From Trichoderma breve (taxonomy: Eukaryota; Ascomycota; Sordariomycetes; Hypocreales; Hypocreaceae), in the NCBI RefSeq assembly GCF_028502605.1, contig NC_079234.1:3782001-3846000 (forward strand): a DNA stretch of 64,000 nucleotides, read 5' to 3'. Below the pieces are notes generated by a model. It did not search any database. It saw nothing but the letters and a program-made list of their open reading frames with translations, and had not been told where the DNA came from. Positions 45,670 to 58,626 of the stretch are shown here, in pieces. The position numbers and the translations under genes are program-made. Within the stretch, counting starts at the first letter, position 1, and the number at the start of each line of letters is the position of its first letter.

Positions 45670-48600
45670 AACTTTTCGCTTGAGATTTGCTGGATGAATT
45701 CCGGGAGGTGGATCGTGGTACCTTTTAAGATTGAGAGTATGCTGAAGGTATCTTGCGACTCTTTTCGTTTTGTTGTGGAATCTACGGCCGGTGTATTTTT
45801 AACGCGCAGTTTCTGCTTGCTGCTAACTCGCTGGTAGTAATGAAGCTTCCCTTTGGCCTGCAAACTGAATTCTTTTTGTTCATCTTGACCATCTGTGCAT
45901 GCGCTGATGTTGGCAGTAGAGAGTATCCGAAGCGACGAGTGAGGCAGTTGGGTGTTTTACAAATGAGGAAGATGTGGATGGGAACAGTCGAGGTGCCATG
46001 GCAGAACAGAATAGTATTTGGCTTACAAAGGTTTGACGGAGCACAGGGTGAGTGAGTAAGTGAGTAATTGCGGCGCAAGGAAATTGGGACGCGGCACGAT
46101 ATTAAAAAAAAAATATCAACTCGAGTTTACTGATCATCAACTACTTTCTACTTTCTACGAGCGCGATTTTTGCATTTCTGAGGCCTGATATAAACACTTG
46201 CTATGTTGGAATTTTGCCTCCGTGATGGATGGATTGTCACCTAAGAGAATGAATGGACGAGTGATGCATGTGCTCGTATGGATCCCCTCACTGCCCGGGA
46301 GTATCCATCCATCTACACTACCTTATCGCGCAAGGATGGAGAAATTGTGGACATTCGGGATTTTAATTTTGTAATATCTGACAAGAGATGCGGGACATGG
46401 AGCAAGGGAGCCTTTGGGGACCAAATGAATGCGATGCGACGCTGCCTTTTGTTTCTCATCTCATGGTGAGTAGACAGACAGGCGTGTTTTCTCGTTTGTT
46501 TGAATGTAGGATGGGGAAAACCGTAACTACTGCAGAGTTACGAGGAGAGGGCTGGAGAACTAGCTGTTTTTCTTTCTTCGCTTGTCTCTACCTATGCTTC
46601 TTTTCTTCCTTTCTGTTTTCTTGGTGGGTGGCCTTTTTTAAGGCAAGGCATATTTTCACATAGTTGGCGGCGCTAGATAGAGATGAAGAAAGCCTCGACG
46701 GGTGATCTATCTTGGCCATTTCCCTCTTGTGTTTTTGCATCTGGCTTGGCTCTATCTCTGAACTAGTAGCTGCTTAATACTATTGACACTAAGCATTTGC
46801 TACCCGTTTGGCCGGCGCAAAATGGAGAAGATTGTGGGAGGAGAGAGACAAGGGCGGGAGCTCGTCTCGTCTCGTCCCGTTGGCTCAGCCTTGCAACTGG
46901 GGGTCCGTTTTCTTCTTCTCTGATTTGATTTTTGGCTGGGTGGGTTTTGATGTGGCTGCTACTTTTGCTAGTGCATGGATACTGGTGTTTATTTGTGCAA
47001 GGTGCATTTTTCTTGGAGCGTCGAGGCAGACTGGGGATCATGATGCATCTGAGGACAGGGTGCTAAGTGGTGAGAAAGAGGGCTTATGGGGAGAGAGAGG
47101 ATTGCAGGGGATGAGATGAACGGGATAATGCTGGATATATTCTTTCTTTGAAAATACATGTTTCATTACTGTTGAGTTGCCTTGGAGGAGCACAAAGTCG
47201 TACAAGAGGCGCACAAATCGGTGGGCGCTTCTGGTCAAGGGTTGTAAATAAGTGAGAGAGCACAAAGTACGAGGACTAACACGCATATACTCACTCGTAC
47301 GCAGTCACATTCAAATTCACACACGCACGGGCTGAGATTGAAATTTGCCCTGCTGTTGCTGCGGCTAAAAAAAGCAGCAATCCTGCTGCACCTTGTTGTC
47401 TCTCTCTTTTTTTTTCTCCGGCCATGTTAGTACACATGATATCGTACTATTCCTACCAGAGTGCTTTAGCGGTATGTAAGGGAGAGAGAGAGAGGGGCGT
47501 GGCTCGGCTGCAGCGTCGCACTGCGTCCAGCCGCAGTTGATGGCTTGACAGGGGGTCGGTTGGGGCCTGATTCATTCTGAACTGATTTTTTGGCATTATT
47601 GATTCTTGGTGAGATGTATGTAGAGGGGAGAGAGAGATAAAAGAGAGACACAGAGAGTGTGGCGAGTTGGTGTTTACTGTAGCTGAGAAGAAAGCCGTCC
47701 GTTCTCAGTCAATAGTTGATGGTGCTATCTACATAGACTCAACTTGTGCATGTCTTGGCTCAAGCGAGCTGAAAGAAGATTGAAAGGACGAGATTCCCGT
47801 GGCCCTCATGTCTGTCCGTCCCCCTTGTCCGAAACGCCTCGTGCTTATTATTCTTCCTCTGCAGCAGAGTAGATTAGCTTCTTACTGGACTGGTCAGTGA
47901 TAGTACTCGTACATACATTAGCGAGAGGGATATGCAATGCACGTACAACAAACAAGTTCCTCCTAGTCGTACCGCTCGCTTTCTTTCTTTCTTGTTTCTC
48001 CTCTTTTTTTTGCTGTACTGTTCGATTCCTTTCAGCTCATCAAACCACGGGATCCACCACGGCGAATGAGACGCGGCTGCCATCCTGGGGCTGAAGTCGA
48101 CTAGCAGTTTTTTAAGCATAGTTTGGTTTTTGCCTCTATTCCCACGGGCTGCGGGTGGCTCGCGGGCTAGGCTGGTCTTGGGATGGGGCCGGGCTGGAGA
48201 GAGACAAGGAACAGGGCATAGAGCTCAGGTTCAGTTCCGATGTTCTCTTGCTGTACAGTAGAGTACAGTAGCTTGGGATTTCGCCTCGTTCTTCGTATTT
48301 TAGATGGGGGGGAGTGAGGTTTGGGGTGTAAGTGCGTTTGTTGTACCTAGTGGTGCGAGGTCGTGAAGGAGCCGCATTGCGGAGGGGAGGGCGGTGCGAG
48401 AGCGAGTCTTTTTTCTCCTCCTTCTAGGGCCTTTTGTTTTATTCTTTTTCTTTTTATTCTGTCTGTTTCAGCATCTTTTCCATCTTTCTTCCTTTTGGGA
48501 GGATAGTCTGGGTAGAATTGTCGATCTTTGTTTCTTGGTGGTTTCCTCCCCCCCGATCTCGCTGTTCGTTCTTCTGCCGCTACTATACCCGTCGAGCTGA

Positions 48601-48789
48601 GTCGTAGTGTCTCAGGCTCTTCTACTTCTCTTCAAACTTCTTCAAACTTCTTCATCTTGTGTCTTTCGTTGAGTTTGGGGAGTAGAATATACACGATAAA
48701 AATAGAGGGCCTGGTTTCACCTCTCAACCTACAAGAATACGACTCTTTTCAAGACCATTCACGCATACTATCTTCACTGCACCAGTCCA
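45670..48789. other. 3.1 kb intergenic upstream of the receptor-like gene
   Basis: Two same-direction genes are separated by pyrimidine-rich DNA with T-runs, for example 48000-48010 and 48410-48480. GTACTCGTAC occurs at 47903. It probably holds a long promoter and leader of the gene at 48790. No coding frame with a domain was found. Confidence 0.45.
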
Positions 48790-50157
48790 ATGCATTACAG
48801 CCCGGCAACTCTCCTCCTCCTGGGGGCAGTTGCCTCTACCGCTCGAGCAAGCAACGACAACCAGCCCGTACCCAAATCAGGTCTCCAAGAGTCATGGGCG
48901 TCACCAGCCAGAGAAACCGTCGCCGTCGGCCATGACAACGAACAGCAGGTCGCCCTGGGATGGTCTCCAAAACCAACTCAGGCGCCCAAGCCTTTGCTGG
49001 GCCGCATGATGATTCCCCGAGCAGATGATTTCACGATTGGACCCCAGACGTGCGGATTTGTTCCTGGGACTACTGGCAGTGAGTTGGGTTTAGTCCTGAG
49101 ACTTGAGTTTGGGATGCTGACCGTTCGTAGATTCGTTCACGTGTATATCTGTTGGATTTACATGCACGCCTCAAGCCAACTTTGTCGGATGCTGCGAACC
49201 AAACAGCTCGTGCAGTCTCATCAAGACGACGTGCATCGACTACCAGGCGTCCAAGGGTGGTGCTTGCAACCTGCCCTCTGACTATCACACTCTCTGCTGG
49301 TAAGCTTCTCTCCTCCTCTCTCAGCATGAACCCCCCCTCTTTCACTTTGCTGCTGTGAATCCTCAACTGACATGATAACTCTTTTCTTTTTCACCAGTGG
49401 CACATCATCAGTCGGTGCCTGCTACACCTGGGTCGTCTCTACGTCCGGCTCGGGCGACGATTCAACCAGTCTGCATACCCTCTTCGACTGCTCTCCTCAA
49501 GCCGGCAGAGGCACACTCCTCACCGTCGACCCGGGTTGGTCGTTAACACACAGCTTCGGCTCAACGACAACCACAACTTCCACATCGACAACCGCAACAA
49601 CGACAACTTCCACCCCTGAGCCCACCCACAAGAGCAGCAGCACCAACGTGGGCGCCATTGCCGGAGGAACAGTCGGAGGCGTCGCAGCCCTCGGCCTCGT
49701 CGGCCTCGCAGCGTTCCTCTTCATTCGCCGCCGTTATTCTCCTCGCAACGCTCCTCCAAACGCAACTCTAGGCGGCAATCCTAATCCTCAACCCGGAAAC
49801 CCTCCCGCTGGAGCTACTTATCCCTCGGGCGTCCCGCCGGCTGGATATCCCGGCGGATATGCGCCCGTGCCGATGCAGTCGCCGCCGCAGGGCTACGATC
49901 CTCACATGAGCCAGTACGGTCAGCAGCAGGGCGCCTATCCGCAGCAGTACCAGCAGGGACAGCAGTACCCCCAGCAGCAGTATAACAACTATCCGGTCCA
50001 GACGAGCACTTCGCCGGTCTATACGACTCCTTCGCCGGGCGCTTTCAAGGAGGGTGACATGTCTCCTCAGCAGCAGGCGCCTCCTCCGACTGAGCTAGCT
50101 GCGGTGAACCCTGTTGGAGCGGAGAACAACAGAGCAGAGCTGGGTACGGGTAATTAG
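48790..50157 (+). CDS. Receptor-like type I membrane protein with Cys-rich ectodomain and Gln/Pro-rich tail
   Basis: Three exons: 48790-49078, 49131-49299 and 49398-50157, giving 405 residues. A signal peptide (MHYSPATLLLLGAVASTARA) opens the protein. A Cys-rich module follows across exons 2 and 3: NSFTCISVGFTCTPQANFVG, CCEPNSSCSLIKTTCIDYQ, TLCCGTSSVGACYTW. It is joined by a Thr/Ser-rich stalk (TTTTSTSTTATTTTST) to one membrane segment (AIAGGTVGGVAALGLVGLAA) and FIRRRYSPR. The cytosolic tail is rich in Pro, Gly, Gln and Tyr (YPQQYQQGQQYPQQQYNNY). The layout resembles fungal mucin-like surface sensors. The stalk is probably O-glycosylated. The ligand is unknown. Confidence 0.8.
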
Positions 50158-50502
50158 ACGCGGATTTCCGGGGGTTTAGGGTATATCGAGAGTTTGGTTT
50201 TTTATGGTATGGGTGGGAATATGCAAGCCAATGTCAGTCTTTTTTCTTCTGTTGAGCTGTTGGATGAACGGTTTTGAGATGATATCATGAATTGGCTCGG
50301 GACATAATGAGGGACGATGCTTTTTGAATGGGTCTCTTTTCTTCTGCTACCCTTTCTAAAGCACAGGGTATATATGATATCTTCAGACATGTAAATCAAT
50401 AAATATTACGAATAAATCCACCTTCTCGCCTTGGCCGTCAGCTTCTCATACAAGTCTTGATAGACTCAAAGCCCCCTTACCCATGACAATGTGGTTACAG
50501 CT
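50158..50502. other. Convergent 3' region
   Basis: 345 bases between the receptor-like gene and the oxidoreductase gene. AT-rich, with no gene seen. Confidence 0.55.
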
Positions 50503-52056
50503 TTACTCCTTGGTGGCCTTCTCCCAGAATTGCGGCCAGCTGACAACAGTATTACTCACACGAGCCTCTTCAGCGGCAAAGACCATTGCGTGGCTGCGAA
50601 TCACTTCTTCCACAGTGCAGCCGACAAACTCATTTTGGGCCTTTTCAGCCTCCCATCCGTGGTTCTTGACGCGATCGCAAGCCAGGACAAACTGCCTCGT
50701 GAGGCCCAGGTCGCCACCGCCGTGGCCCTTGTGCTCCATGTGCGGCGTGTAGACGGTGGTCTTTTTCGTGGCAAAGTCCTCCACGATAATCTTTTCAGAA
50801 TCGGTGTAAATCTCGCCATGCTCGCCGTAAAAGTAGGAAAAGCGATAGCACTGCTTTTTGGTTTGAGCCACCATCTGGATGGTGACACGTTTGGCGGGCT
50901 TGACGGACTCAGGCCACGTGATGGTGACAAACTGGTCGTCACACACGTTGTTGTCTGCTTCATAGACGCATCGGCCGAACCAATTGCGCGAGCTGACTTC
51001 GTCCTTGGGGGTTGACTCGTCCCAGTCGTCCTCTAGAACCTTGGTGATTGCCTTTTTGCGCTCGTCAATGGTTTTGTAGTCTTCAATGTCGTGCACGACG
51101 GTGGTGACGGGCCAGTCAGTATTGCCAGTCCCAACTCCCTCGCAGTTGGCACTCAGATATACATTCTTGGCGGAATACTTGCAGCCAGAGTCGCCGAGGG
51201 GACAAGTCATGCAGTTGGTGGCTGAGCCAGCGGCAGCAGGCTTGCGACTCTTCTTGAAGTACTGCAATCCTCCAGTGGACGAGACAAAGTCGGGAAGATG
51301 AGCCTCGCCCTCTCCAGCCTTTTCCGGAGAGCAGAGAAGCCACAGGATGAGGTCGACATCGTGGCAGCACTTGGTCAGTAGCGACGGCCCTGAAGTGGCT
51401 GAGTTTCTCCAGTTGCCTCGCACGTACGAGTGTGTAAAGTGCCACCACCCAACGGGCTCTGTGTGGACGACGCTGTTGATGTCGCCAATGACTTTATCCT
51501 CGACAAGCAGTTTCCTCAGCATCATGTTGTGAGGGCTATATCTTAGGACGTGACCAATGGAAAAGACGTTGTTTTTCAGCTGAGGTTTGAGAGACTTGTA
51601 TATATCGAGACAGTCTTCGAGTGATGGTGCAAGCGGCTTCTCGCACATGATATGGAGGCCCAGGGGTGCCAAGCCAACGACCACCTCTCGGTGCATCTGA
51701 TCTTGGACGCAGACAAAGGCGCCGTCAACGCCCTTTGGGACGTTGCTTTCTCCGTTGGCAACTCGCTGGCGCCGCTTCTGCTCGTATTCGACGAAATCGC
51801 GCCAGTCTAGGAACATCTGGCCTTCACCAGGGCCGCTGTCGCCCCAGATGTGATGCTTCCCAAGCGTCTCCCGCCTGTACTTGTCGGGATCAGCTACGGC
51901 GGCAACAACGCCGTTGCTGGCAATATCAATACCCCTGGCATAACCGATTCCTCGAGCTCCGGCGCCGATGATGATGAAGCGAGGAGGGTCTTCCGACATT
52001 TCAGGCCTCGGAAGGGGCTTGACATGGGGGTCATCGGAGACCTGGAGCGAGGCCAT
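50503..52056 (-). CDS. Gfo/Idh/MocA family oxidoreductase
   Basis: Intron-less, 517 residues. The Rossmann motif FIIIGAGARGIGYARG lies near residues 27-42 and the family EKP signature (IMCEKPLAPS) near 140. The C-terminal domain (GHVLRYSPHNMMLRKLL, GPSLLTKCCHDVDLILW, GGGDLGLTRQFVLACDRVKN) follows. The HDVDL segment with its His and Asp is the expected catalytic region. A Cys-rich insert (NCMTCPLGDSGCKYSA) is typical of a larger subgroup of these enzymes. They oxidise or reduce sugars and related polyols with NAD(P). The substrate is not evident. The gene is divergent from REX2 over 679 bp. Start at 52056 (MASLQVSDDPHVKPLPRPEM). Confidence 0.9.
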   Translation of the reverse strand: MASLQVSDDPHVKPLPRPEMSEDPPRFIIIGAGARGIGYARGIDIASNGVVAAVADPDKYRRETLGKHHIWGDSGPGEGQMFLDWRDFVEYEQKRRQRVANGESNVPKGVDGAFVCVQDQMHREVVVGLAPLGLHIMCEKPLAPSLEDCLDIYKSLKPQLKNNVFSIGHVLRYSPHNMMLRKLLVEDKVIGDINSVVHTEPVGWWHFTHSYVRGNWRNSATSGPSLLTKCCHDVDLILWLLCSPEKAGEGEAHLPDFVSSTGGLQYFKKSRKPAAAGSATNCMTCPLGDSGCKYSAKNVYLSANCEGVGTGNTDWPVTTVVHDIEDYKTIDERKKAITKVLEDDWDESTPKDEVSSRNWFGRCVYEADNNVCDDQFVTITWPESVKPAKRVTIQMVAQTKKQCYRFSYFYGEHGEIYTDSEKIIVEDFATKKTTVYTPHMEHKGHGGGDLGLTRQFVLACDRVKNHGWEAEKAQNEFVGCTVEEVIRSHAMVFAAEEARVSNTVVSWPQFWEKATKE

Positions 52057-52735
52057 GGCGACAATGGATATGAGACAAAGTTTAGAATGTCGAGCTCCCA
52101 GTCACGATGGTGTTGAGAACGCTTTCTGTTGATAAACGGAATCGTCGTCGATGTCTGTCTGTAATATATAGACAATGGCCCAAAGCTGCTAGCCCAGGGA
52201 CGCCGTCCGTAGCCCAACCGGGGTCGCCCAATCAGGATCGAGCCGATTCAAAACAGTGGTTCGACGGCATCTTAGCAATTGGACGAGAGAATGTGCAACG
52301 TTCCAGTGCTAGAACCGCTAGCAATGAGGGGGAAGAAGGGCGCTGCTTATCGCGGGCATGCTTGGGTGGGGGAGGGGAAGCTTTCATTTGATGCCAATCT
52401 TGCAAGAGACACTGAGACGCCACATGGCTAAGTGCTGTTAGCTCCCTGGATCGCTCCCCTAGATCGCTGAAGGGGCCCCCTAAACAGGCAACTTTCGGCG
52501 CTGTAATCGCTGTCGGGCTAAAGATGCTGCCCTGGAGCTCTCTGCGCAACTGCGGTACCGGTGGTCCTAGCCCGGATAAACCAAAAACAGACCTGGAGGC
52601 ATTGAGCAAAGCCTCTCCCAAGCGTCGATTCAACCAGACTCGATTTTCTCTTTGTCATCTTGCTCCGCCAGCAATCATTAGGCACTACATTCTCAAACTA
52701 AAGTTTTGCCGTGTGGTTACATCCGATCGTTTAGA
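52057..52735. promoter_or_regulatory. Bidirectional promoter region, Gfo/Idh/MocA gene / REX2
   Basis: 679 bp between divergent start codons. No TATA box or repeat stood out. Confidence 0.45.
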
Positions 52736-53418
52736 ATGCCGGGTTCCGAGTTAAGTCATGCCTCGGCGACGGACGATGCCTTGGTCTGGATCGACTGTGA
52801 GGTGAGATATGACGTCGAATCTTCCTGTTCACCAGATATTTGTTTTTTTTTTCTTACTAAGGCTTGGTTGGCTCTCGTGTATAGATGACGGGCTTGAACC
52901 CCGACACCGAGGAGATTCTGGAAATTTACTGCATCTTGACGACGGGAAGCCTCGACATCATCGACCCCGAGGGCTTCCACGCCGTCATCCACTGGCCGGC
53001 CTCTCGCCTGGACCAGATGGACGAGTGGTGCACAAACACGCACGGCAACTCAGGCCTGACGGCAGCCGTGATAGCCTCAGACACCACTCCGGCCCAGGCA
53101 GCCGAGGGTCTGTACCGCTACATCACAAAGTTCATCCCCAAGCCGCGGACGGCGTTGCTGGCCGGCAACAGCGTGCACGCCGACAGGGCCTTTCTGCGAA
53201 AGGAGCCGTACGGCAGGGTCATGGAGCACCTGCACTACCGCATCCTGGACGTGAGCTCGATCAAGGAGGCTGCTCGACGGTGGAGCCCGCAGCTTCTGTC
53301 GCGGGCGCCGGCGAAGAAGGGGAGCCACAAGGCGAGGGACGACATCCTGGAGAGCATCGAGGAAGCCCGGTACTATAGGGAGGCCATCTTTGGGGGAGCA
53401 TCAGGTGTCATCAGGTAG
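52736..53418 (+). CDS. REX2: Oligoribonuclease, mitochondrial (REX2/Orn), DEDDh exonuclease
   Basis: Two exons, 52736-52801 and 52885-53418, with an 83-bp intron, give 199 residues. The join creates VWIDCEMTGLNPDTEEILEI, which holds Asp20 and Glu22 of the DEDDh site. Later GNSVHADRAFL supplies the next acidic residue, and HKARDDILESIEEARYYRE supplies the His and last Asp. REX2 degrades RNA oligonucleotides of two to five bases in mitochondria or cytosol. No clear presequence is present on this start, so the location is uncertain. Without the intron the second exon alone would still read as a frame beginning MTGLNP, a likely mis-annotation. Confidence 0.93.
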
Positions 53419-53925
53419 GCCGTAGGGATTGAACTGAAGAAAAAACCTGTTGATGCAAGCTATTGAGATTCTTGTAAGAAGCAGCCCAAAGCAAGCAACC
53501 AATTGCGCGTCATTGATGTCATTGTTGGACGAGCGCTGGGCTTTCGTTGGACCAGGCCACGACTTTGACCGCCATGAGGCAACGGCTGCAGCTCCAGTTC
53601 GGAATTGGGATTTGCCATTCAATGGGATTGGGCCTTTTCGCACTGTAGAACGACACCAAGACGACGCTATACTCACAGTGCCAATTGATCCCACGCCAGC
53701 ACGGCTTGCCCCTCCATCGCTTGTTCAAGATGCCCAATCCCCACCACCAGCTCCTTGAAGCTTCCCCTCATCGCCCCTTAAAGCTTCGACGTCCCCTATT
53801 ATTCCCGCTTGCTGGGCTTCCTAGGAGCTTGTTGGCAATAAAAAGCTCTCCATAGCCAGTTGGCTTCAATTCTATTCTATTCTATTCCCCCAATCCACAT
53901 CCCACTACAATTCTCATCCGCCGCC
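53419..53925. other. Promoter of the phosphoglucomutase gene and 3' flank of REX2
   Basis: 507 bases. A TCTAT repeat occurs at 53872-53886, in the leader of the phosphoglucomutase gene. No gene seen. Confidence 0.5.
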
Positions 53926-55882
<1,957 letters not shown>

Positions 55883-56470
55883 GCATATGATCGTTTTGAT
55901 GAATCCTCATTATTATTTTAATTTGTAGCGTAGTGTTTGAAATGGGAGGGAGGGAATTAAAACCGCATGAGATTATGCCCAGCAAAGAAATAGCTGTATT
56001 AAAAGCAATGAATTACAAAAAAAATTTCAAGTTAATTTTTTTCTTGTCAGATAAATCATTACCCATAACAATGACATGGTCATCAAACCAATTTGACATG
56101 TTCATGTTCAAATAAAGTTGGAGTCGTGAGTGGAACATTCATGAAATAAAAACAATAAGCTAAAACAGGATTCCTCGTAAAAGGTGATGGATTGTCTTCA
56201 GTAAACCTCTCATATAAACTTTTCTTTTTGCGGAAAATATGAAAACGCCATTCGCCAGAGCTGAAATGAGTAGCCGGGCATCAGATTATCGTTCGTATCG
56301 TCGTTAAAAACTTTGTAGGAGATGTTGAGAGGGTATAAAAAAATATAAAATAAAGATGGGAAACAAATAAAATTGACAAGCGTTGCTTGAGACGTGTTTT
56401 TTTTTTTTGTAAAACTGATTATAAGGAGAAGAAGGATAAAAAGGCTTGGGTGAATCCCGCTTGAAATTAA
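55883..56470. other. Convergent 3' region
   Basis: 588 bases, AT-rich with A- and T-runs, between the phosphoglucomutase gene and the ten-exon gene. No gene seen. Confidence 0.55.
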
Positions 56471-58626
56471 TTAAGCTCTTGGGGTCGTTGGTCGAGATAC
56501 CGCCCTGGGAGTATTTGGCCTTGGAGTGATGGGCCGCGAAGTATTCGATTTAGTGGGCGGAGGGGAGAAGAGATCTTTGAAGCTTTGGGCAGCTATATGG
56601 AGATGTGTTAGAAAAGGAGTTGGGATTTGGGGGACAAGTTGAGATGTTGTGTTTAGGACTACTCACCCTCTTCGTTGTAAAACTGAAGCTCGAATGCTCC
56701 GCCGGAACCCTTTCGCTGAGCTTGTTGTCGGTATTGCTGGCAGAAAACGTACAGCTGGATGTCGGCCAGGCGGATTCTTTTGCGGCTGACACGCTTGAGC
56801 CAAGTGGGCGACGCGGATTGATGGGTTACTGCAAGCGGGCTGTTAGTCTTGCAATCTACTGATGCCTTGAATTTTTCATTTTTTTTCCTTAGATAAGGGG
56901 AGGGGAAAGAAATGTGGCATACCAAAAGCCGTCCAGACGGGACATTGGCGCAGCTCTCCCTCCCAAACGGCGACGTGGAGGCGGCGGCCACCTGTATGTT
57001 TATCTTCGTAGACGATGAGTGAGTGCTTGAAGCCGTCGTCCAAGATGCACCTGGTTTGGAGACATTAGCAACATGAACCATTAAGTGAAGAGGAATGAAC
57101 TGGACTCACGCTTGGAAGAGCTTCCGTTCGCCTTTTAGGGTGTATTCCTTGGTTCCCAGCTGGATTGTTAGGGTGTTTCGAGATTTGAGAGCCAGAAAGG
57201 TGCAGTACATGAGAATGAGTTCTGAGATATCCCCGTTAGTAATGGCCTTTTATTGCGGCGCGACCACTTATTGTGACAAAATACCCAACGCCTTAGAGTG
57301 TGATCTTGACATACCTTCCCAAGTCTGAAAGCGCAGTGTTGCCCAGAGTTTGGAGCAGTTTTCAGAGCGGCTCCATCTCTTGAACTGAATAGAATCATTC
57401 TCCCGCTGAATGCACAGCTCGTGCACGCCGCGGACCGAGAACCATGGTCCGCCCATGTAAAATGTCCGAAGAAGAAGAAATGGTGAGCCATCTCGTCCAT
57501 CAGAATAGGCAATGAGGGAAATCTTGTCATCGTCAATGGGCCTAAAGTCGTCAAATTAGCAAAGGCTGCCATGATTGGCTGCTGGCATATCGCATTGCGT
57601 GGATAGCCTTACCGTCTGAATAAAACCTTTGAATTGTTGGGGATGCTAAGATGGCCCCATGGCCGATGTGGTCCAAAAGACTCGGATCTGTCAAAATGTT
57701 CATGTTTGAATAAACGCTTTCTTGTTGTATTTAGCTACGGGGGAGGGGCTCTGATGACTTACGGGAGCTGGCTTTTTAGAGGTGACCGGGATGGTAGGGG
57801 CAGAGAAAAGATTTGCTCGGCCCAGTGGACGGACTGCGTCAACACATGTAAGTGACATGTCGATATGTAAAAAAAAAAAAGCAAAAAGCCCTTACCGGGT
57901 CCATGTCTGCAGGTGGTATAGTCCCATAGCGAACCAGAGGACCGGCCTGTATTGGAGGCGGAGCTATAGATAGTCTCTTGTTAGCATCGAGAGCAATCAT
58001 TCTGACGTGGTGAATTATAACTGCACATACGGATCCCTCTCGCTTCCCGCAAATTCATTATCTGTAGGCGGAAAGCTTCCATCATGTTGAGGTCGAAGTT
58101 GGGCGATCTTGATGTACATGTCAGCAGCCTGGACTAAGACAACGTCAGACGTCAAAAAGCATGGGTTTTGTTACCTGGATAGCAAGTCCCGGATGGCAGA
58201 AAGATAATGGTTATACACAACAAACCGTTGCGGTAGTTGCAGACCGCCAGCCTCGTTGGTCATGTCGTGAAACATTGTTCGCCAGCGGTTTACCTTTGTC
58301 AACTTTCGGTTCTCATAGTGCGTTGTGATGTCCCGTAGAGACCGTGACATGCACGGCAGAATGGTATTAAGGGGATCCAGCACCAGCGGCACGCGGTCCT
58401 GGTGAACTTGGGACAGGTCGGCCAGCTCTCGCAGGATCAGGCTAGAGGTCTTGATCTCGTCGATGAGTGGCTTCAAATGCCGACGATTCGGCTCTGGTAT
58501 GGCGAGGAACAAGCCCTCGAGCCGCAGCCAGACACTATCTGACCTCTCTGCTTCCAAGCAGCATCCCTTGAGTAGATGGGCGTCTACCAGGGCCGCGGGA
58601 TCCTCCTTAGGTGAACCAAGCTCCAT
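56471..58626 (-). CDS. Conserved ascomycete protein of unknown function, ten exons
   Basis: Minus-strand exons: 58175-58626, 58031-58107, 57896-57963, 57763-57833, 57613-57687, 57315-57541, 57110-57221, 56923-57050, 56667-56828 and 56471-56592, giving 497 residues. Nine GT-AG introns of about 59-94 bp keep one frame. The N-terminal third is helical (LVDAHLLKGCCLEAERSDSV, LSLILRE-like helices, ITTHYENRKLTKVNRWRTMF). A Pro-rich linker leads to SVHWAEQIFSLPLPS. A beta-rich part (TFYMGGPWFSVRGVHELCI, KRWSRSENCSKLWATLRF, RLHVAVWEGELRQCPVWTAF) and a basic Pro/Thr tail (RPITPRPNTPRAVS) follow. I recall related uncharacterised proteins in other Hypocreales but cannot name a family. The start may instead be one of the Mets a few codons upstream. 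It is soluble, without a signal peptide. Confidence 0.78.
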
